Shown: in pieces, positions 25,801 through 39,360 of the stretch
How the letters are laid out: every line of letters begins with the position of its first letter
Numbering within the stretch: position 1 is the stretch's first letter
Origin: Eretmocerus hayati
Taxonomy: Eukaryota; Arthropoda; Insecta; Hymenoptera; Aphelinidae
Direction: 5' to 3'
DNA: 64,000 bases
Assembly: GCA_029851415.1 (NCBI GenBank)
Contig: CM056744.1
Location: 58,181,797-58,245,796 of the forward strand
Translations under genes and position numbers: made by a program
Notes under the pieces: model-generated
The model's database searches: none
Told to the model about the DNA's origin: nothing
The model's input: the letters and a program-made list of their open reading frames with translations, nothing else

Positions 25801-27829
25801 AAATCGGGGGTTGAAACTCGGGAATTTTCTTAGAACAGGCCAGGAGGCTCTGTTCCAAAACTTCTCGTTCGGGATCGCTACCTTGTGACGAGAGAAGGTG
25901 CCTGAATATTTTGCAGCCCCCCGTCGAATGCCAACACCCCCAAATCGGGGGTTGAATTTCGGGAATTCTCTTAGAACAAGCCAGGAGGCTCTGTTCCAAA
26001 TTCCATCGATTGGGATTGCTTCCTTGTGATAAAAGATGGTGCCGGAATTTTTCGCAGTCCCCCGGTGAATGTCGACACCCCGAAATCGGGGGTTGAAATT
26101 CGGGAATTTTTTTAGAACAGGCCAGGAGGCTCTGTTCGAAAATTTCTCGATTGGTATCGCTTTCTTGTGACATAAGGAGGTGCCTGAATCTTCAGCAACC
26201 CCCCGGTGAATGCCGACATCCCCAAATCGGGGGTTGAAATACAGGATTTATCTCAGAATAGGCAAGGAGGCTCTGATCCAAAATTTCTCGATTGAGATCG
26301 CTTTCTTGTAACGAAAATAGATGCCTGAATCTTTGGCAGCCCCCCCGGTGGATGCCGACACCCCCAAATCGGGGGTTGATATTCGGGAATTCCCTTAGAA
26401 CAGGCCAGGAGGCTCTGTTCCAGAATCTCTCGATCCGGATCGCTTTCTTGTGACGGAAGGAGGTGCCTGAATTTTTGCAGCCCCCCCCCCCCCCCGTGAA
26501 TACCGACACCCCCAAATCGGGGGTTGAAATTCGGGAATTCTCTTAGAACAAGCCAGGAGGCTCTGTTCCAAAATTTATCGATTGGGATTGCTTCCTTGCG
26601 ATAAAAGATGGTGCCGGAATTTTCCGCAGTCCCCCGGTGAATGCCGACACCCCGAAATCGGGGGTTGGAATTCGGGAATTTTTTTAGAACAGGCCAGGAA
26701 GCTCTGTTCGAAAATTTCTCGATTGGGATCGCTTCCTTGTGACATAAGGAGGTGCCTGAATCTTCAGCAACCCCCCGGTGAATGCCGACACCCCCAAATC
26801 GGGGGTTGAATTACAGGATTTATCTCAGAACAGGCAAGGAGGCTCTGTTCCAAAATTTCTCGATTGGGATCGCTTTCTTGTAACGAAAATAGATGCCTGA
26901 ATCTTCGGCAGCCCCCCCGGTCGATGCCGACACCCCCAAATCGGGGGTTGATATTCGGGAATTCTCTTAGAACAGGCCAGGAGGCTCTGTTCCAAAATCT
27001 CTCGATCCGGATCGCTTTCTTGTGACGAAAGGAGGTGCCTGAATTTTGGCAGCCCCCCTCGGTGAATACCGACATCCCCAAATCGGGGGTTGAAATTCGG
27101 GAATTTTTTTAGAACAGGCCAGGAGGCTCTGTTCCAAGATTTCTCGGTTCGGATCGCTTCTTCTCGACGAGAGAAGGTGCCTGAATTTTTCGCAGCCCCA
27201 CCGGTGAATGCCGACACCCCCATATTGGGGGTTGGAATTCGGGAATTTTTTTAGAACAGGCCAGGAAGCTCTGTTCGAAATTCCATCGATTGGAATTGCT
27301 TCCTTGTGACAAAAGGAGGTGCCTGAATATTTTGCAGCCCCCCGTCGAATGCCAACACCCCCAAATCGGGGGTTGAAATTCGGGAATTCTCTTAGAACAA
27401 GCCAGGAGGCTCTGTTCCAAATTTCATCGATTGGGATTGCTTCCTTGTGACAAAAGGAGGTGCCTGAATTTTTTGCAGCCCCCCCGGTGAATGCCGACAC
27501 CCCCAAATCGGGGGTTGAGATTCGGGAATTTTTTCAGAGTAGGCCAGGAGGCTCTGTTCCAAGATTTTTCAATTGGGATCGCTTCCTCCTGACGAGAGAA
27601 GGTGCCTGAATTTTTCGCAGCCCCCCCCCCCCGGTGAATGCCGACAACCCCAAAATCGGGGGTTGAAATTCGGGAATTTCCTCAAAACAGGCCAGGAGGC
27701 TCTGTTCCAAGATTTCTCGATTGGGATCGTTTCCTTCTGACGAGAGAAGGTGCCTGAATTTTTCGCAGCCCCACCGGTGAATGCCGACACCCTCCAATTG
27801 GGGGTTGGAATTCGGGAATTCTTAAGAAC

Positions 27830-28965
27830 AGGCCAGGAGGCTCCGTTCCAAAATTTCTCGTTCGAGATCGCTTTCTTGTGACGAAAGAAGGAGCCTGAAA
27901 TCTTTGCAGCCCCCCCGGTGAATGCCGACACCCCCAAATCGGGGGTTGGAATTCGGGATTTTTTTCAGAACGGGCAAGGAAGCTCTGTTCCAAAATGTCT
28001 CGATTGGGATCGCTTTCTTGTGACGGAAGAGGGTGCCTGAATTTTTTGCAGCCCCTCCGGTGAATGCCGACACCCCGAAATCGGGGTTTCAAATTCGGGA
28101 ATTTTTTTAGAACAGGCCAGGAGATTCTGTTGTAAAATTTCTCGATTGGGATCGCTTCCTTGTGACAAGAGGAGGTGCCTGAATTTTTGGCAGCCCCCCG
28201 TTGAATGCCGACATCCCCAAATCGGGGGTTGAAATACAGGATTTATCTCAGAATAGGCAAGGAGGCTCTGTTCCAAAATTTCTCGATTGAGATCGCTTTC
28301 TTGTAACGAAAATAGATGCCTGAATCTTTGGCAGCCCCCCCGGTGGATGCCGACACCCCCAAATCGGGGATTGATATTCGGGAATTCCCTTAGAACAGGC
28401 CAGGAGGCTCCGTTCCAAAATTTCTCGTTCGAGATCGCTTTCTTGTGACGAAAGAAGGAGCCTGAAATCTTTGCAGCCCCCCCGGTGAATGCCGACACCC
28501 CCAAATCGGGGGTTGGAATTCGGGATTTTTTTCAGAACGGGCAAGGAAGCTCTGTTCCAAAATGTCTCGATTGGGATCGCTTTCTTGTGACGGAAGAGGG
28601 TGCCTGAATTTTTTGCAGCCCCTCCGGTGAATGCCGACACCCCGAAATCGGGGTTTCAAATTCGGGAATTTTTTTAGAACAGGCCAGGAGATTCTGTTGT
28701 AAAATTTCTCGATTGGGATCGCTTCCTTGTGACAAGAGGAGGTGCCTGAATTTTTGGCAGCCCCCCGTTGAATGCCGACATCCCCAAATCGGGGGTTGAA
28801 ATACAGGATTTATCTCAGAATAGGCAAGGAGGCTCTGTTCCAAAATTTCTCGATTGAGATCGCTTTCTTGTAACGAAAATAGATGCCTGAATCTTTGGCA
28901 GCCCCCCCGGTGGATGCCGACACCCCCAAATCGGGGGTTGAAATTCGGGAATTTCCTTAGAACAG
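27830..28965. repeat. Tandem duplication of a 4-monomer block
   Basis: Two nearly identical blocks of 567-568 bp lie side by side, with the junction near 28397. Both contain the rare variant TTTCAAATTCGGG and the CGTTGAATGCCGACATCCCC variant. The low divergence suggests a recent event. Confidence 0.75.
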
Positions 28966-29708
28966 GCCAGGAGGCTCTGTTCCAAACCTTCTCGTTCGGG
29001 GACGCTACCTTGTGACGAGAGAAGGTGCCTGAATATTTTGCAGCCCCCCGTCGAATGCCAACACCCCCAAATCGGGGGTTGAATTTCGGGAATTCTCTTA
29101 GAACAAGCCAGGAGGCTCTGTTCCAAATTCCATCGATTGGGATTGCTTCCTTGTGATGAAAGATGGTGCCGGAATTTTTCGCAGTCCCCCGGTGAATGTC
29201 GACACCCCGAAATCGGGGGTTGAAATTCGGGAATTTTTTTAGAACAGGCCAGGAGGCTCTGTTCGAAAATTTCTCGATTGGTATCGCTTTCTTGTGACAT
29301 AAGGAGGTGCCTGAATCTTCAGCAACCCCCCGTTGAATGCCGACATCCCCAAATCGGGGGTTGAAATACAGGATTTATCTCAGAATAGGCAAGGAGGCTC
29401 TGTTCCAAAATTTCTCGATTGAGATCGCTTTCTTGTAACGAAAATAGATGCCTGAATCTTTGGCAGCCCCCCCGGTGGATGCCGACACCCCCAAATCGGG
29501 GATTGATATTCGGGAATTCCCTTAGAACAGGCCAGGAGGCTCTGTTCCAGAATCTCTCGATCCGGATCGCTTTCTTGTGGCGAAAGGAGGTGCCTGAATT
29601 TTTGCAGCCCCCCCCCCCCCCGGTGAATACCGACACCCCCAAATCGGGGGTTGAAATTCGGGAATTCTCTTAGAACAAGCCAGGAGGCTCTGTTCCAAAA
29701 TTTATCGA

Positions 29709-32700
29709 TTGGGATTGCTTCCTTGCGATAAAAGATGGTGCCGGAATTTTCCGCAGTCCCCCGGTGAATGCCGACACCCCGAAATCGGGGGTTGGAATTC
29801 GGGAATTTTTTTAGAACAGGCCAGGAAGCTCTGTTCGAAAATTTCTCGATTGGGATCGCTTCCCTTGTGACATAAGGAGGTGCCTGAATCTTCAGCAACC
29901 CCCCTTTGAATGCCGACACCCCCCAAATCGGGGGTTGAATTACAGGATTTATCTCAGAACAGGCAAGGAGGCTCTGTTCCAAAATTTCTCGATTGGGATC
30001 GCTTTCTTGTAACGAAAATAGATGCCTGAATCTTCGGCAGCCCCCCCGGTGGATGCCGACACCCCCAAATCGGGGGTTGATATTCGGGAATTCTCTTAGA
30101 ACAGGCCAGGAGGCTCTGTTCCAAAATCTCTCGATCCGGATCGCTTTCTTGTGACGAAAGGAGGTGCCTGAATTTTGGCAGCCCCCCTCGGTAAATACCG
30201 ACACCCCCAAATCGGGGGTTGAAATTCGGGAATTTTTTTAGAACAGGCCAGGAGGCTCTGTTCCAAGATTTCTCGGTTCGGATCGCTTCTTCTCGACGAG
30301 AGAAGGTGCCTGAATTTTTCGCAGCCCCACCGGTGAATGCCGACACCCCCATATTGGGGGTTGGAATTCGGGAATTTTTTTAGAACAGGCCAGGAAGCTC
30401 TGTTCGAAATTTCATCGATTGGGATTGCTTCCTTGTGACAAAAGGAGGTGCCTGAATATTTTGCAGCCCCCCGTCGAATGCCAACACCCCCAAATCGGGG
30501 GTTGAAATTCGGGAATTCTCTTAGAACAAGCCAGGAGGCTCTGTTCCAAATTTCATCGATTGGGATTGCTTCCTTGTGACAAAAGGAGGTGCCTGAATTT
30601 TTTGCAGCCCCCCCGGTGGATGCCGACAACCCCAAATCGGGGGTTGAGATTCGGGATTTATCTCAGAACAGGCAAGGAGGCTCTGTTCCGAAATTTCTCG
30701 ATTGGGATTGCTTCCTTGTGACGGAAGACGGTGCCTGAATTTCTCGCAGCCCCCCCGTCGAATGCCGACACCCCCAAATCGGGGGTTGAAATTCGGGAAT
30801 TTTCTCAGAACAGGCCAGGAGGCTCTGTTCCAAAACTTCTCGTTCGGGATCGCTACCTTGTGACGAGAAAAGGTGCCTGAATATTTTGCAGCCCCCCGGT
30901 GAATGCCGACACCCCCAAATCGGGGGTTGAAATACAGGATTTATCTCAGAATAGGCAAGGAGGCTCTGTTCCAAAATTTCTCGATTGAGATCGCTTTCTT
31001 GTAACGAAAATAGATGCCCGAATCTTTGGCAGCCCCCCCGGTGGATGCCGACACCCCCAAATCGGGGGTTGATATTCGGGAATTCTCTTAGAACAGGCCA
31101 GGAGGCTCTGTTCCAAAATCTCTCGATCCGGATCGCTTTCTTGTGACGAAAGGAGGTGCCTGAATTTTTGCAGCCCCCCCCCCCCCCCGGTGAATACCGA
31201 CACCCCCAAATCGGGGATTGAAATTCGGGAATTCTCTTAGAACAAGCCAGGAGGCTCTGTTCCAAAATTTATCGATTGGGATTGCTTCCTTGCGATAAAA
31301 GATGGTGCCGGAATTTTCCGCAGTCCCCCGGTGAATGCCGACACCCCGAAATCGGGGGTTGGAATTCGGGAATTTTTTTAGAACAGGCCAGGAAGCTCTG
31401 TTCGAAAATTTCTCGATTGGGATCGCTTCCTTGTGACATAAGGAGGTGCCTGAATCTTCAGCAACCCCCCGGTGAATGCCGACACCCCCAAATCGGGGGT
31501 TGAATTACAGGATTTATCTCAGAACAGGCAAGGAGGCTCTGTTCCAAAATTTCTCGATTGGGATCGCTTTCTTGTAACGAAAATAGATGCCTGAATCTTC
31601 GGCAGCCCCCCCGGTGGATGCCGACACCCCCAAATCGGGGGTTGATATTCGGGAATTCTCTTAGAACAGGCCAGGAGGCTCTGTTCCAAAATCTCTCGAT
31701 CCGGATCGCTTTCTTGTGACGAAAGGAGGTGCCTGAATTTTGGCAGCCCCCCTCGGTAAATACCGACACCCCCAAATCGGGGGTTGAAATTCGGGAATTT
31801 TTTTAGAACAGGCCAGGAGGCTCTGTTCCAAGATTTCTCGGTTCGGAACGCTTCTTCTCGACGAGAGAAGGTGCCTGAATTTTTCGCAGCCCCACCGGTG
31901 AATGCCGACACCCCCATATTGGGGGTTGGAATTCGGGAATTTTTTTAGAACAGGCCAGGAAGCTCTGTTCGAAATTTCATCGATTGGGATTGCTTCCTTG
32001 TGACAAAAGGAGATGCCTGAATATTTTGCAGCCCCCCGTCGAATGCCAACACCCCCAAATCGGGGGTTGAAATTCGGGAATTCTCTTAGAACAAGCCAGG
32101 AGGCTCTGTTCCAAATTTCATCGATTGGGATTGCTTCCTTGTGACAAAAGGAGGTGCCTGAATTTTTTGCAGCCCCCCCGGTGGATGCCGACACCCCCAA
32201 ATCGGGGGTTGAGATTCGGGATTTATCTCAGAACAGGCAAGGAGGCTCTGTTCCGAAATTTCTCGATTGGGATTGCTTCCTTGTGACGGAAGACGGTGCC
32301 TGAATTTCTCGCAGCCCCCCCGTCGAATGCCGACACCCCCAAATCGGGGGTTGAAATTCGGGAATTTTCTCAGAACAGGCCAGGAGGCTCTGTTCCAAAA
32401 CTTCTCGTTCGGGATCGCTACCTTGTGACGAGAAAAGGTGCCTGAATATTTTGCAGCCCCCCGGTGAATGCCGACACCCCCAAATCGGGGGTTGAAATAC
32501 AGGATTTATCTCAGAATAGGCAAGGAGGCTCTGTTCCAAAATTTCTCGATTGAGATCGCTTTCTTGTAACGAAAATAGATGCCCGAATCTTTGGCAGCCC
32601 CCCCGGTGGATGCCGACACCCCCAAATCGGGGGTTGATATTCGGGAATTCTCTTAGAACAGGCCAGGAGGCTCTGTTCCAAAATCTCTCGATCCGGATCG

Positions 32701-32837
32701 CTTTCTTGTGACGAAAGGAGGTGCCTGAATTTTTGCAGCCCCCCCCCCCCGGTGAATACCGACACCCCCAAATCGGGGATTGAAATTCGGGAATTCTCTT
32801 AGAACAAGCCAGGAGGCTCTGTTCCAAAATTTATCGA
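29709..32837. repeat. 11-monomer higher-order repeat, two tandem copies
   Basis: The variant TTGGGATTGCTTCCTTGCGA recurs at 29709, 31276 and 32838, spacings of 1567 and 1562 bp (11 x 142). An earlier member at 26582 lies 3127 bp upstream, that is two units. This order differs from the 21-monomer family at the left. Confidence 0.8.
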
Positions 32838-32944
32838 TTGGGATTGCTTCCTTGCGATAAAAGATGGTGCCGGAATTTTTCGCAGTCCCCCGGTGAATGC
32901 CGACACCCCGAAATCGGGGGTCGGAAATCGGGAATTTTTTTAGA

Positions 32945-34650
32945 ACAGGCCAGGAGATTCTGTTGTGAAATTCCTCGATTGGGATCGCTTCTTTGTGACA
33001 AGAGGAGGTGCCTGAATTTTTGGCAGCCCCCCCCCCCCCCGGAGAATGCCGACAACCCCAAATCGGGGGTTGAAATTCTGGATTTATCTCAGAACAGGCA
33101 AGGAGGCTCTGTTCCAAAATCACTCGATTGGGATTGCTTCCTTGTGACGAAAGAAGGTGCCTGAATTTCTCGCAGACCCCCCGGTGAATGCCGACACCCC
33201 CAAATCGGGGGTTGAAATTCGGGAACTTTCTGAGAACAGGCCAGGAGGCTCTGTTCCAAAATTTCTCGTTCGGGATCGCTACCTTGTGACGAGAGAAGGT
33301 GCCTGAATATTTCGCAGCCCCCCGTCGAATGCCAACACCCCCAAATCGGGGGTTGAAATTCGGGAATTCTCTTAGAACAAGCCAGGAGGCTCTGTTCCAA
33401 AATTCATCAATTGGGATTGCTTCCTTGTGATGAAAGATGGTGCCGGAATTTTTCGCAGTCCCCCGGTGAATGTCGACACCCCGAAATCGGGGGTTGGAAT
33501 TCGGGAATTTTTTTAGAACAGGCCAGGAGGCTCTGTTCCAAAATTTCTCGATTGGGATCGCTTTCTTGTGACATAAGGAGGTGCCTGAATCTTCAGCAGC
33601 CCCCCCGGTGAATGCCGACGACCCCAAATCGGGGGTTGAAATTCGGGAATTTTCTGAGAACAGGCCAGGAGGCTCTGTTCCAAAATCTCTCGATCCGGAT
33701 CGCTCTCTTGTGACGAAAGGAGGTGCCTGAATTTTTGCAGCCCCCCCGGTGAATGCCGACACCCTCAAATCGGGGGTTGAAATTCGGGAATTTTTTTAGA
33801 ACAGGCCAGGAGGCTCTGTTCCAAATTTCTCGTTTGGGATCGCTTTCTTGTGGCGAAAGAATGTGCCTGAATTCTTTGCAGTCCCCCCCCCCCCCCGACG
33901 AATGCCGACACCCCGAAATCGGGGGTTGAAATTCCGGAATTTTTTTAGAACAGGCCAGGAGGCTCTGTTCCAGAATTCTTCGATTGGGATCGCTCTCTTG
34001 TGACAAGAGGAGGTGCCTGAATTTTTCGCAGCCCCCCCCCCCCCGGTGAATGCCGACAACCCCAATCGGGGGTTGAAATTCGGGATTTATCTCAGAACAG
34101 GCAAGGAGGCTCTGTTTCAAAATTTCTCGTTCGGGATCGCTCTCTTGTGACGAAAGAATGTGCCTGAATTGTTTGCAGCCCCCCCGGTGAACGCCAACAC
34201 CCCGAAATCGGGGGTTGAAATTCGGGATTTTTTTCAGAACAGGCAAAGAAGCTCTGTTCCAAAATTTCTCGATCGGGATCGCTTTCTTGTGACAAGAGAG
34301 GGTGCCTGAATTTTTTGCAGCCCCTCCGGTGAACGCCGACACCCCGGAATCGGGGGTTGAAATTCCGGAATTTTTTTAGAACAGGCCAGGAGGCTCTGTT
34401 CCAGAATTCCTCGATTGGGATCGCTCTCTTGTGACAAGAGGAGGTGCCTGAATTTTCCGCAGCCCCCCCCCCCCCCCGGTGAATGCCGACACCCCCAAAA
34501 TCGGGGATTGGAATTCGGGAATTCTTTAGAACAGGCCAGGAGGCTCCGTTCCAAAATTTCTCGTTCGGGATCGCTTTCTTGTGACGAAAGAAGGAGCCTG
34601 AATTCTTTGCAGCCCCCCCGGTGAATGCCGACACCCCCAAATCGGGGGTT
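32945..34650. repeat. 1.7-kb block duplicated at 37660-39360
   Basis: Monomer variants at 33411, 33593-34342 and 34092-34640 recur at 38126, 38308-39054 and 38804-39349, an offset of about 4712-4715 bp. The block interrupts the regular 11-monomer order in both places. Confidence 0.75.
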
Positions 34651-35278
34651 GAGATTCGGGATTTATCTCAGAACAGGCAAGGAGGCTCTGTTCCGAAATT
34701 TCTCGATTGGGATTGCTTCCTTGTGACGGAAGACGGTGCCTGAATTTCTCGCAGCCCCCCCGTCGAATGCCGACACCCCCAAATCGGGGGTTGAAATTCG
34801 GGAATTTTCTCAGAACAGGCCAGGAGGCTCTGTTCCAAAACTTCTCGTTCGGGATCGCTACCTTGTGACGAGAAAAGGTGCCTGAATATTTTGCAGCCCC
34901 CCGGTGAATGCCGACACCCCCAAATCGGGGGTTGAAATACAGGATTTATCTCAGAATAGGCAAGGAGGCTCTGTTCCAAAATTTCTCGATTGAGATCGCT
35001 TTCTTGTAACGAAAATAGATGCCCGAATCTTTGGCAGCCCCCCCGGTGGATGCCGACACCCCCAAATCGGGGGTTGATATTCGGGAATTCTCTTAGAACA
35101 GGCCAGGAGGCTCTGTTCCAAAATCTCTCGATCCGGATCGCTTTCTTGTGACGAAAGGAGGTGCCTGAATTTTTGCAGCCCCCCCCCCCCCGGTGAATAC
35201 CGACACCCCCAAATCGGGGATTGAAATTCGGGAATTCTCTTAGAACAAGCCAGGAGGCTCTGTTCCAAAATTTATCGA

Positions 35279-36843
35279 TTGGGATTGCTTCCTTGCGATA
35301 AAAGATGGTGCCGGAATTTTCCGCAGTCCCCCGGTGAATGCCGACACCCCGAAATCGGGGGTTGGAATTCGGGAATTTTTTTAGAACAGGCCAGGAAGCT
35401 CTGTTCGAGAATTTCTCGATTGGGATCGCTTCCTTGTGACATAAGGAGGTGCCTGAATCTTCAGCAACCCCCCGAAGAATGCCGACACCCCCAAATCGGG
35501 GGTTGAATTACAGGATTTATCTCAGAACAGGCAAGGAGGCTCTGTTCCAAAATTTCTCGATTGGGATCGCTTTCTTGTAACGAAAATAGATGCCTGAATC
35601 TTCGGCAGCCCCCCCGGTGGATGCCGACACCCCCAAATCGGGGGTTGATATTCGGGAATTCTCTTAGAACAGGCCAGGAGGCTCTGTTCCAAAATCTCTC
35701 GATCCGGATCGCTTTCTTGTGACGAAAGGAGGTGCCTGAATTTTGGCAGCCCCCCTCGGTAAATACCGACACCCCCAAATCGGGGGTTGAAATTCGGGAA
35801 TTTTTTTAGAACAGGCCAGGAGGCTCTGTTCCAAGATTTCTCGGTTCGGAACGCTTCTTCTCGACGAGAGAAGGTGCCTGAATTTTTCGCAGCCCCACCG
35901 GTGAATGCCGACACCCCCATATTGGGGGTTGGAATTCGGGAATTTTTTTAGAACAGGCCAGGAAGCTCTGTTCGAAATTTCATCGATTGGGATTGCTTCC
36001 TTGTGACAAAAGGAGATGCCTGAATATTTTGCAGCCCCCCGTCGAATGCCAACACCCCCAAATCGGGGGTTGAAATTCGGGAATTCTCTTAGAACAAGCC
36101 AGGAGGCTCTGTTCCAAATTTCATCGATTGGGATTGCTTCCTTGTGACAAAAGGAGGTGCCTGAATTTTTTGCAGCCCCCCCGGTGGATGCCGACACCCC
36201 CAAATCGGGGGTTGAGATTCGGGATTTATCTCAGAACAGGCAAGGAGGCTCTGTTCCGAAATTTCTCGATTGGGATTGCTTCCTTGTGACGGAAGACGGT
36301 GCCTGAATTTCTCGCAGCCCCCCCGTCGAATGCCGACACCCCCAAATCGGGGGTTGAAATTCGGGAATTTTCTCAGAACAGGCCAGGAGGCTCTGTTCCA
36401 AAACTTCTCGTTCGGGATCGCTACCTTGTGACGAGAAAAGGTGCCTGAATATTTTGCAGCCCCCCGGTGAATGCCGACACCCCCAAATCGGGGGTTGAAA
36501 TACAGGATTTATCTCAGAATAGGCAAGGAGGCTCTGTTCCAAAATTTCTCGATTGAGATCGCTTTCTTGTAACGAAAATAGATGCCCGAATCTTTGGCAG
36601 CCCCCCCGGTGGATGCCGACATCCCCAAATCGGGGGTTGATATTCGGGAATTCTCTTAGAACAGGCCAGGAGGCTCTGTTCCAAAATCTCTCGATCCGGA
36701 TCGCTTTCTTGTGACGAAAGGAGGTGCCTGAATTTTTGCAGCCCCCCCCCCCCCCCCCCCGTGAATACCGACACCCCCAAATCGGGGATTGAAATTCGGG
36801 AATTCTCTTAGAACAAGCCAGGAGGCTCTGTTCCAAAATTTAT
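35279..36843. repeat. 11-monomer higher-order repeat, further copy
   Basis: The same monomer order as 31276-32837, one unit of about 1565 bp, resuming after the inserted 1.7-kb block. It contains the longest poly-C tract of the window near its end. Confidence 0.75.
36742..36760 (+). repeat. Longest poly-C tract (19 C)
   Basis: Every monomer carries a C run after GCAG, usually 6-8 bases and as short as 4 (GCAGCCCCACC). Expanded runs are 17 C at 234-250, 15 at 19128-19142, 16 at 46231-46246, and 19 here. Length is the main source of indels between monomers. The opposite strand offers G runs long enough for an intramolecular quadruplex. Exact lengths are uncertain in any assembly. Confidence 0.8.
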
Positions 36844-37659
36844 CGATTGGGATTGCTTCCTTGCGATAAAAGATGGTGCCGGAATTTTTCGCAGTCCCCC
36901 GGTGAATGCCGACACCCCGAAATCGGGGGTCGGAAATCGGGAATTTTTTTAGAACAGGCCAGGAGGCTCTGTTCGAAAATTTCTCGGTGGGATCGCTTCC
37001 TTGTGACATAAGGCGGTGCCTGAATCTTCAGCAACCCCCCGGTGAATGCCGACACCCCCAAATCGGGGGTTGAATTACAGGATTTATCCCAGAACAGGCA
37101 AGGAGGCTCTGTTCCAAAATTTCTCGATTGGGATCGCTCTCTTGTAACGAAAATAGATGCCTGAATCTTCGGCAGCCCCCCCGGGGGATGCCGACACCCC
37201 CAAATCGGGGGTTGATATTCGGGAATCCTCTTAGAACAGGCCAGGAGGCTCTGTTCCAAAATCTCTCGATCCGGATCGCTTTCTTGTGACGAAAGGAGGT
37301 GCCTGAATTTTGGCAGCCCCCCTCGGTGAATACCGACACCCCCAAATCGGGGGTTGAAATTCAGGGATTCTCTTAGAACAAGCCAGGAGGCTCTGTTCCA
37401 AAATTTATCGATTGGGATTGCTTCCTTGCGATAAAAGATGGTGCCGAAATTTTTCGCAGTCCCCCGGTGAATGCCGAAACCCCGAAATCGGGGGTTGGAA
37501 TTCGGGAATTTTTTTACAACAGGCCAGGAGGCTCCGTTCCAAAATTTCTCGATTGGGATCGCTTCCTTGTGACATAAGGAGGTGCCTGAATCTCCAGCAG
37601 CCCCTCCGGGGGATGCCGACACCCCGAAATCGGGGTTTGAAATTCGGGAATTTTTTTAG

Positions 37660-39360
37660 AACAGGCCAGGAGATTCTGTTGTGAAATTCCTCGATTGGGA
37701 TCGCTTCTTTGTGACAAGAGGAGGTGCCTGAATTTTTGGCAGCCCCCCCCCCCCCGGAGAATGCCGACAACCCCAAATCGGGGGTTGAAATTCTGGATTT
37801 ATCTCAGAACAGGCAAGGAGGCTCTGTTCCAAAATCACTCGATTGGGATTGCTTCCTTGTGACGAAAGAAGGTGCCTGAATTTCTCGCAGACCCCCCGGT
37901 GAATGCCGACACCCCCAAATCGGGGGTTGAAATTCGGGAACTTTCTGAGAACAGGCCAGGAGGCTCTGTTCCAAAATTTCTCGTTCGGGATCGCTACCTT
38001 GTGACGAGAGAAGGTGCCTGAATATTTCGCAGCCCCCCGTCGAATGCCAACACCCCCAAATCGGGGGTTGAAATTCGGGAATTCTCTTAGAACAAGCCAG
38101 GAGGCTCTGTTCCAAAATTCATCAATTGGGATTGCTTCCTTGTGATGAAAGATGGTGCCGGAATTTTTCGCAGTCCCCCGGTGAATGTCGACACCCCGAA
38201 ATCGGGGGTTGGAATTCGGGAATTTTTTTAGAACAGGCCAGGAGGCTCTGTTCCAAAATTTCTCGATTGGGATCGCTTTCTTGTGACATAAGGAGGTGCC
38301 TGAATCTTCAGCAGCCCCCCCGGTGAATGCCGACGACCCCAAATCGGGGGTTGAAATTCGGGAATTTTCTGAGAACAGGCCAGGAGGCTCTGTTCCAGAA
38401 TCTCTCGATCCGGATCGCTCTCTTGTGACGAAAGGAGGTGCCTGAATTTTTGCAGCCCCCCCGGTGAATGCCGACACCCTCAAATCGGGGGTTGAAATTC
38501 GGGAATTTTTTTAGAACAGGCCAGGAGGCTCTGTTCCAAATTTCTCGTTTGGGATCGCTTTCTTGTGGCGAAAGAATGTGCCTGAATTCTTTGCAGTCCC
38601 CCCCCCCCCGACGAATGCCGACACCCCGAAATCGGGGGTTGAAATTCCGGAATTTTTTTAGAACAGGCCAGGAGGCTCTGTTCCAGAATTCTTCGATTGG
38701 GATCGCTCTCTTGTGACAAGAGGAGGTGCCTGAATTTTTCGCAGCCCCCCCCCCCCGGTGAATGCCGACAACCCCAATCGGGGGTTGAAATTCGGGATTT
38801 ATCTCAGAACAGGCAAGGAGGCTCTGTTTCAAAATTTCTCGTTCGGGATCGCTCTCTTGTGACGAAAGAATGTGCCTGAATTGTTTGCAGCCCCCCCGGT
38901 GAACGCCAACACCCCGAAATCGGGGGTTGAAATTCGGGATTTTTTTCAGAACAGGCAAAGAAGCTCTGTTCCAAAATTTCTCGATCGGGATCGCTTTCTT
39001 GTGACAAGAGAGGGTGCCTGAATTTTTTGCAGCCCCTCCGGTGAACGCCGACACCCCGGAATCGGGGGTTGAAATTCCGGAATTTTTTTAGAACAGGCCA
39101 GGAGGCTCTGTTCCAGAATTCCTCGATTGGGATCGCTCTCTTGTGACAAGAGGAGGTGCCTGAATTTTTCGCAGCCCCCCCCCCCCGGTGAATGCCGACA
39201 CCCCCAAAATCGGGGATTGGAATTCGGGAATTCTTTAGAACAGGCCAGGAGGCTCCGTTCCAAAATTTCTCGTTCGGGATCGCTTTCTTGTGACGAAAGA
39301 AGGAGCCTGAATTCTTTGCAGCCCCCCCGGTGAATGCCGACACCCCCAAATCGGGGATTG
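37660..39360. repeat. 1.7-kb block, second copy (pair of 32945-34650)
   Basis: It matches 32945-34650 monomer by monomer at an offset of about 4.7 kb, with mainly poly-C length differences. A central poly-C-flanked monomer differs slightly. Confidence 0.75.
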
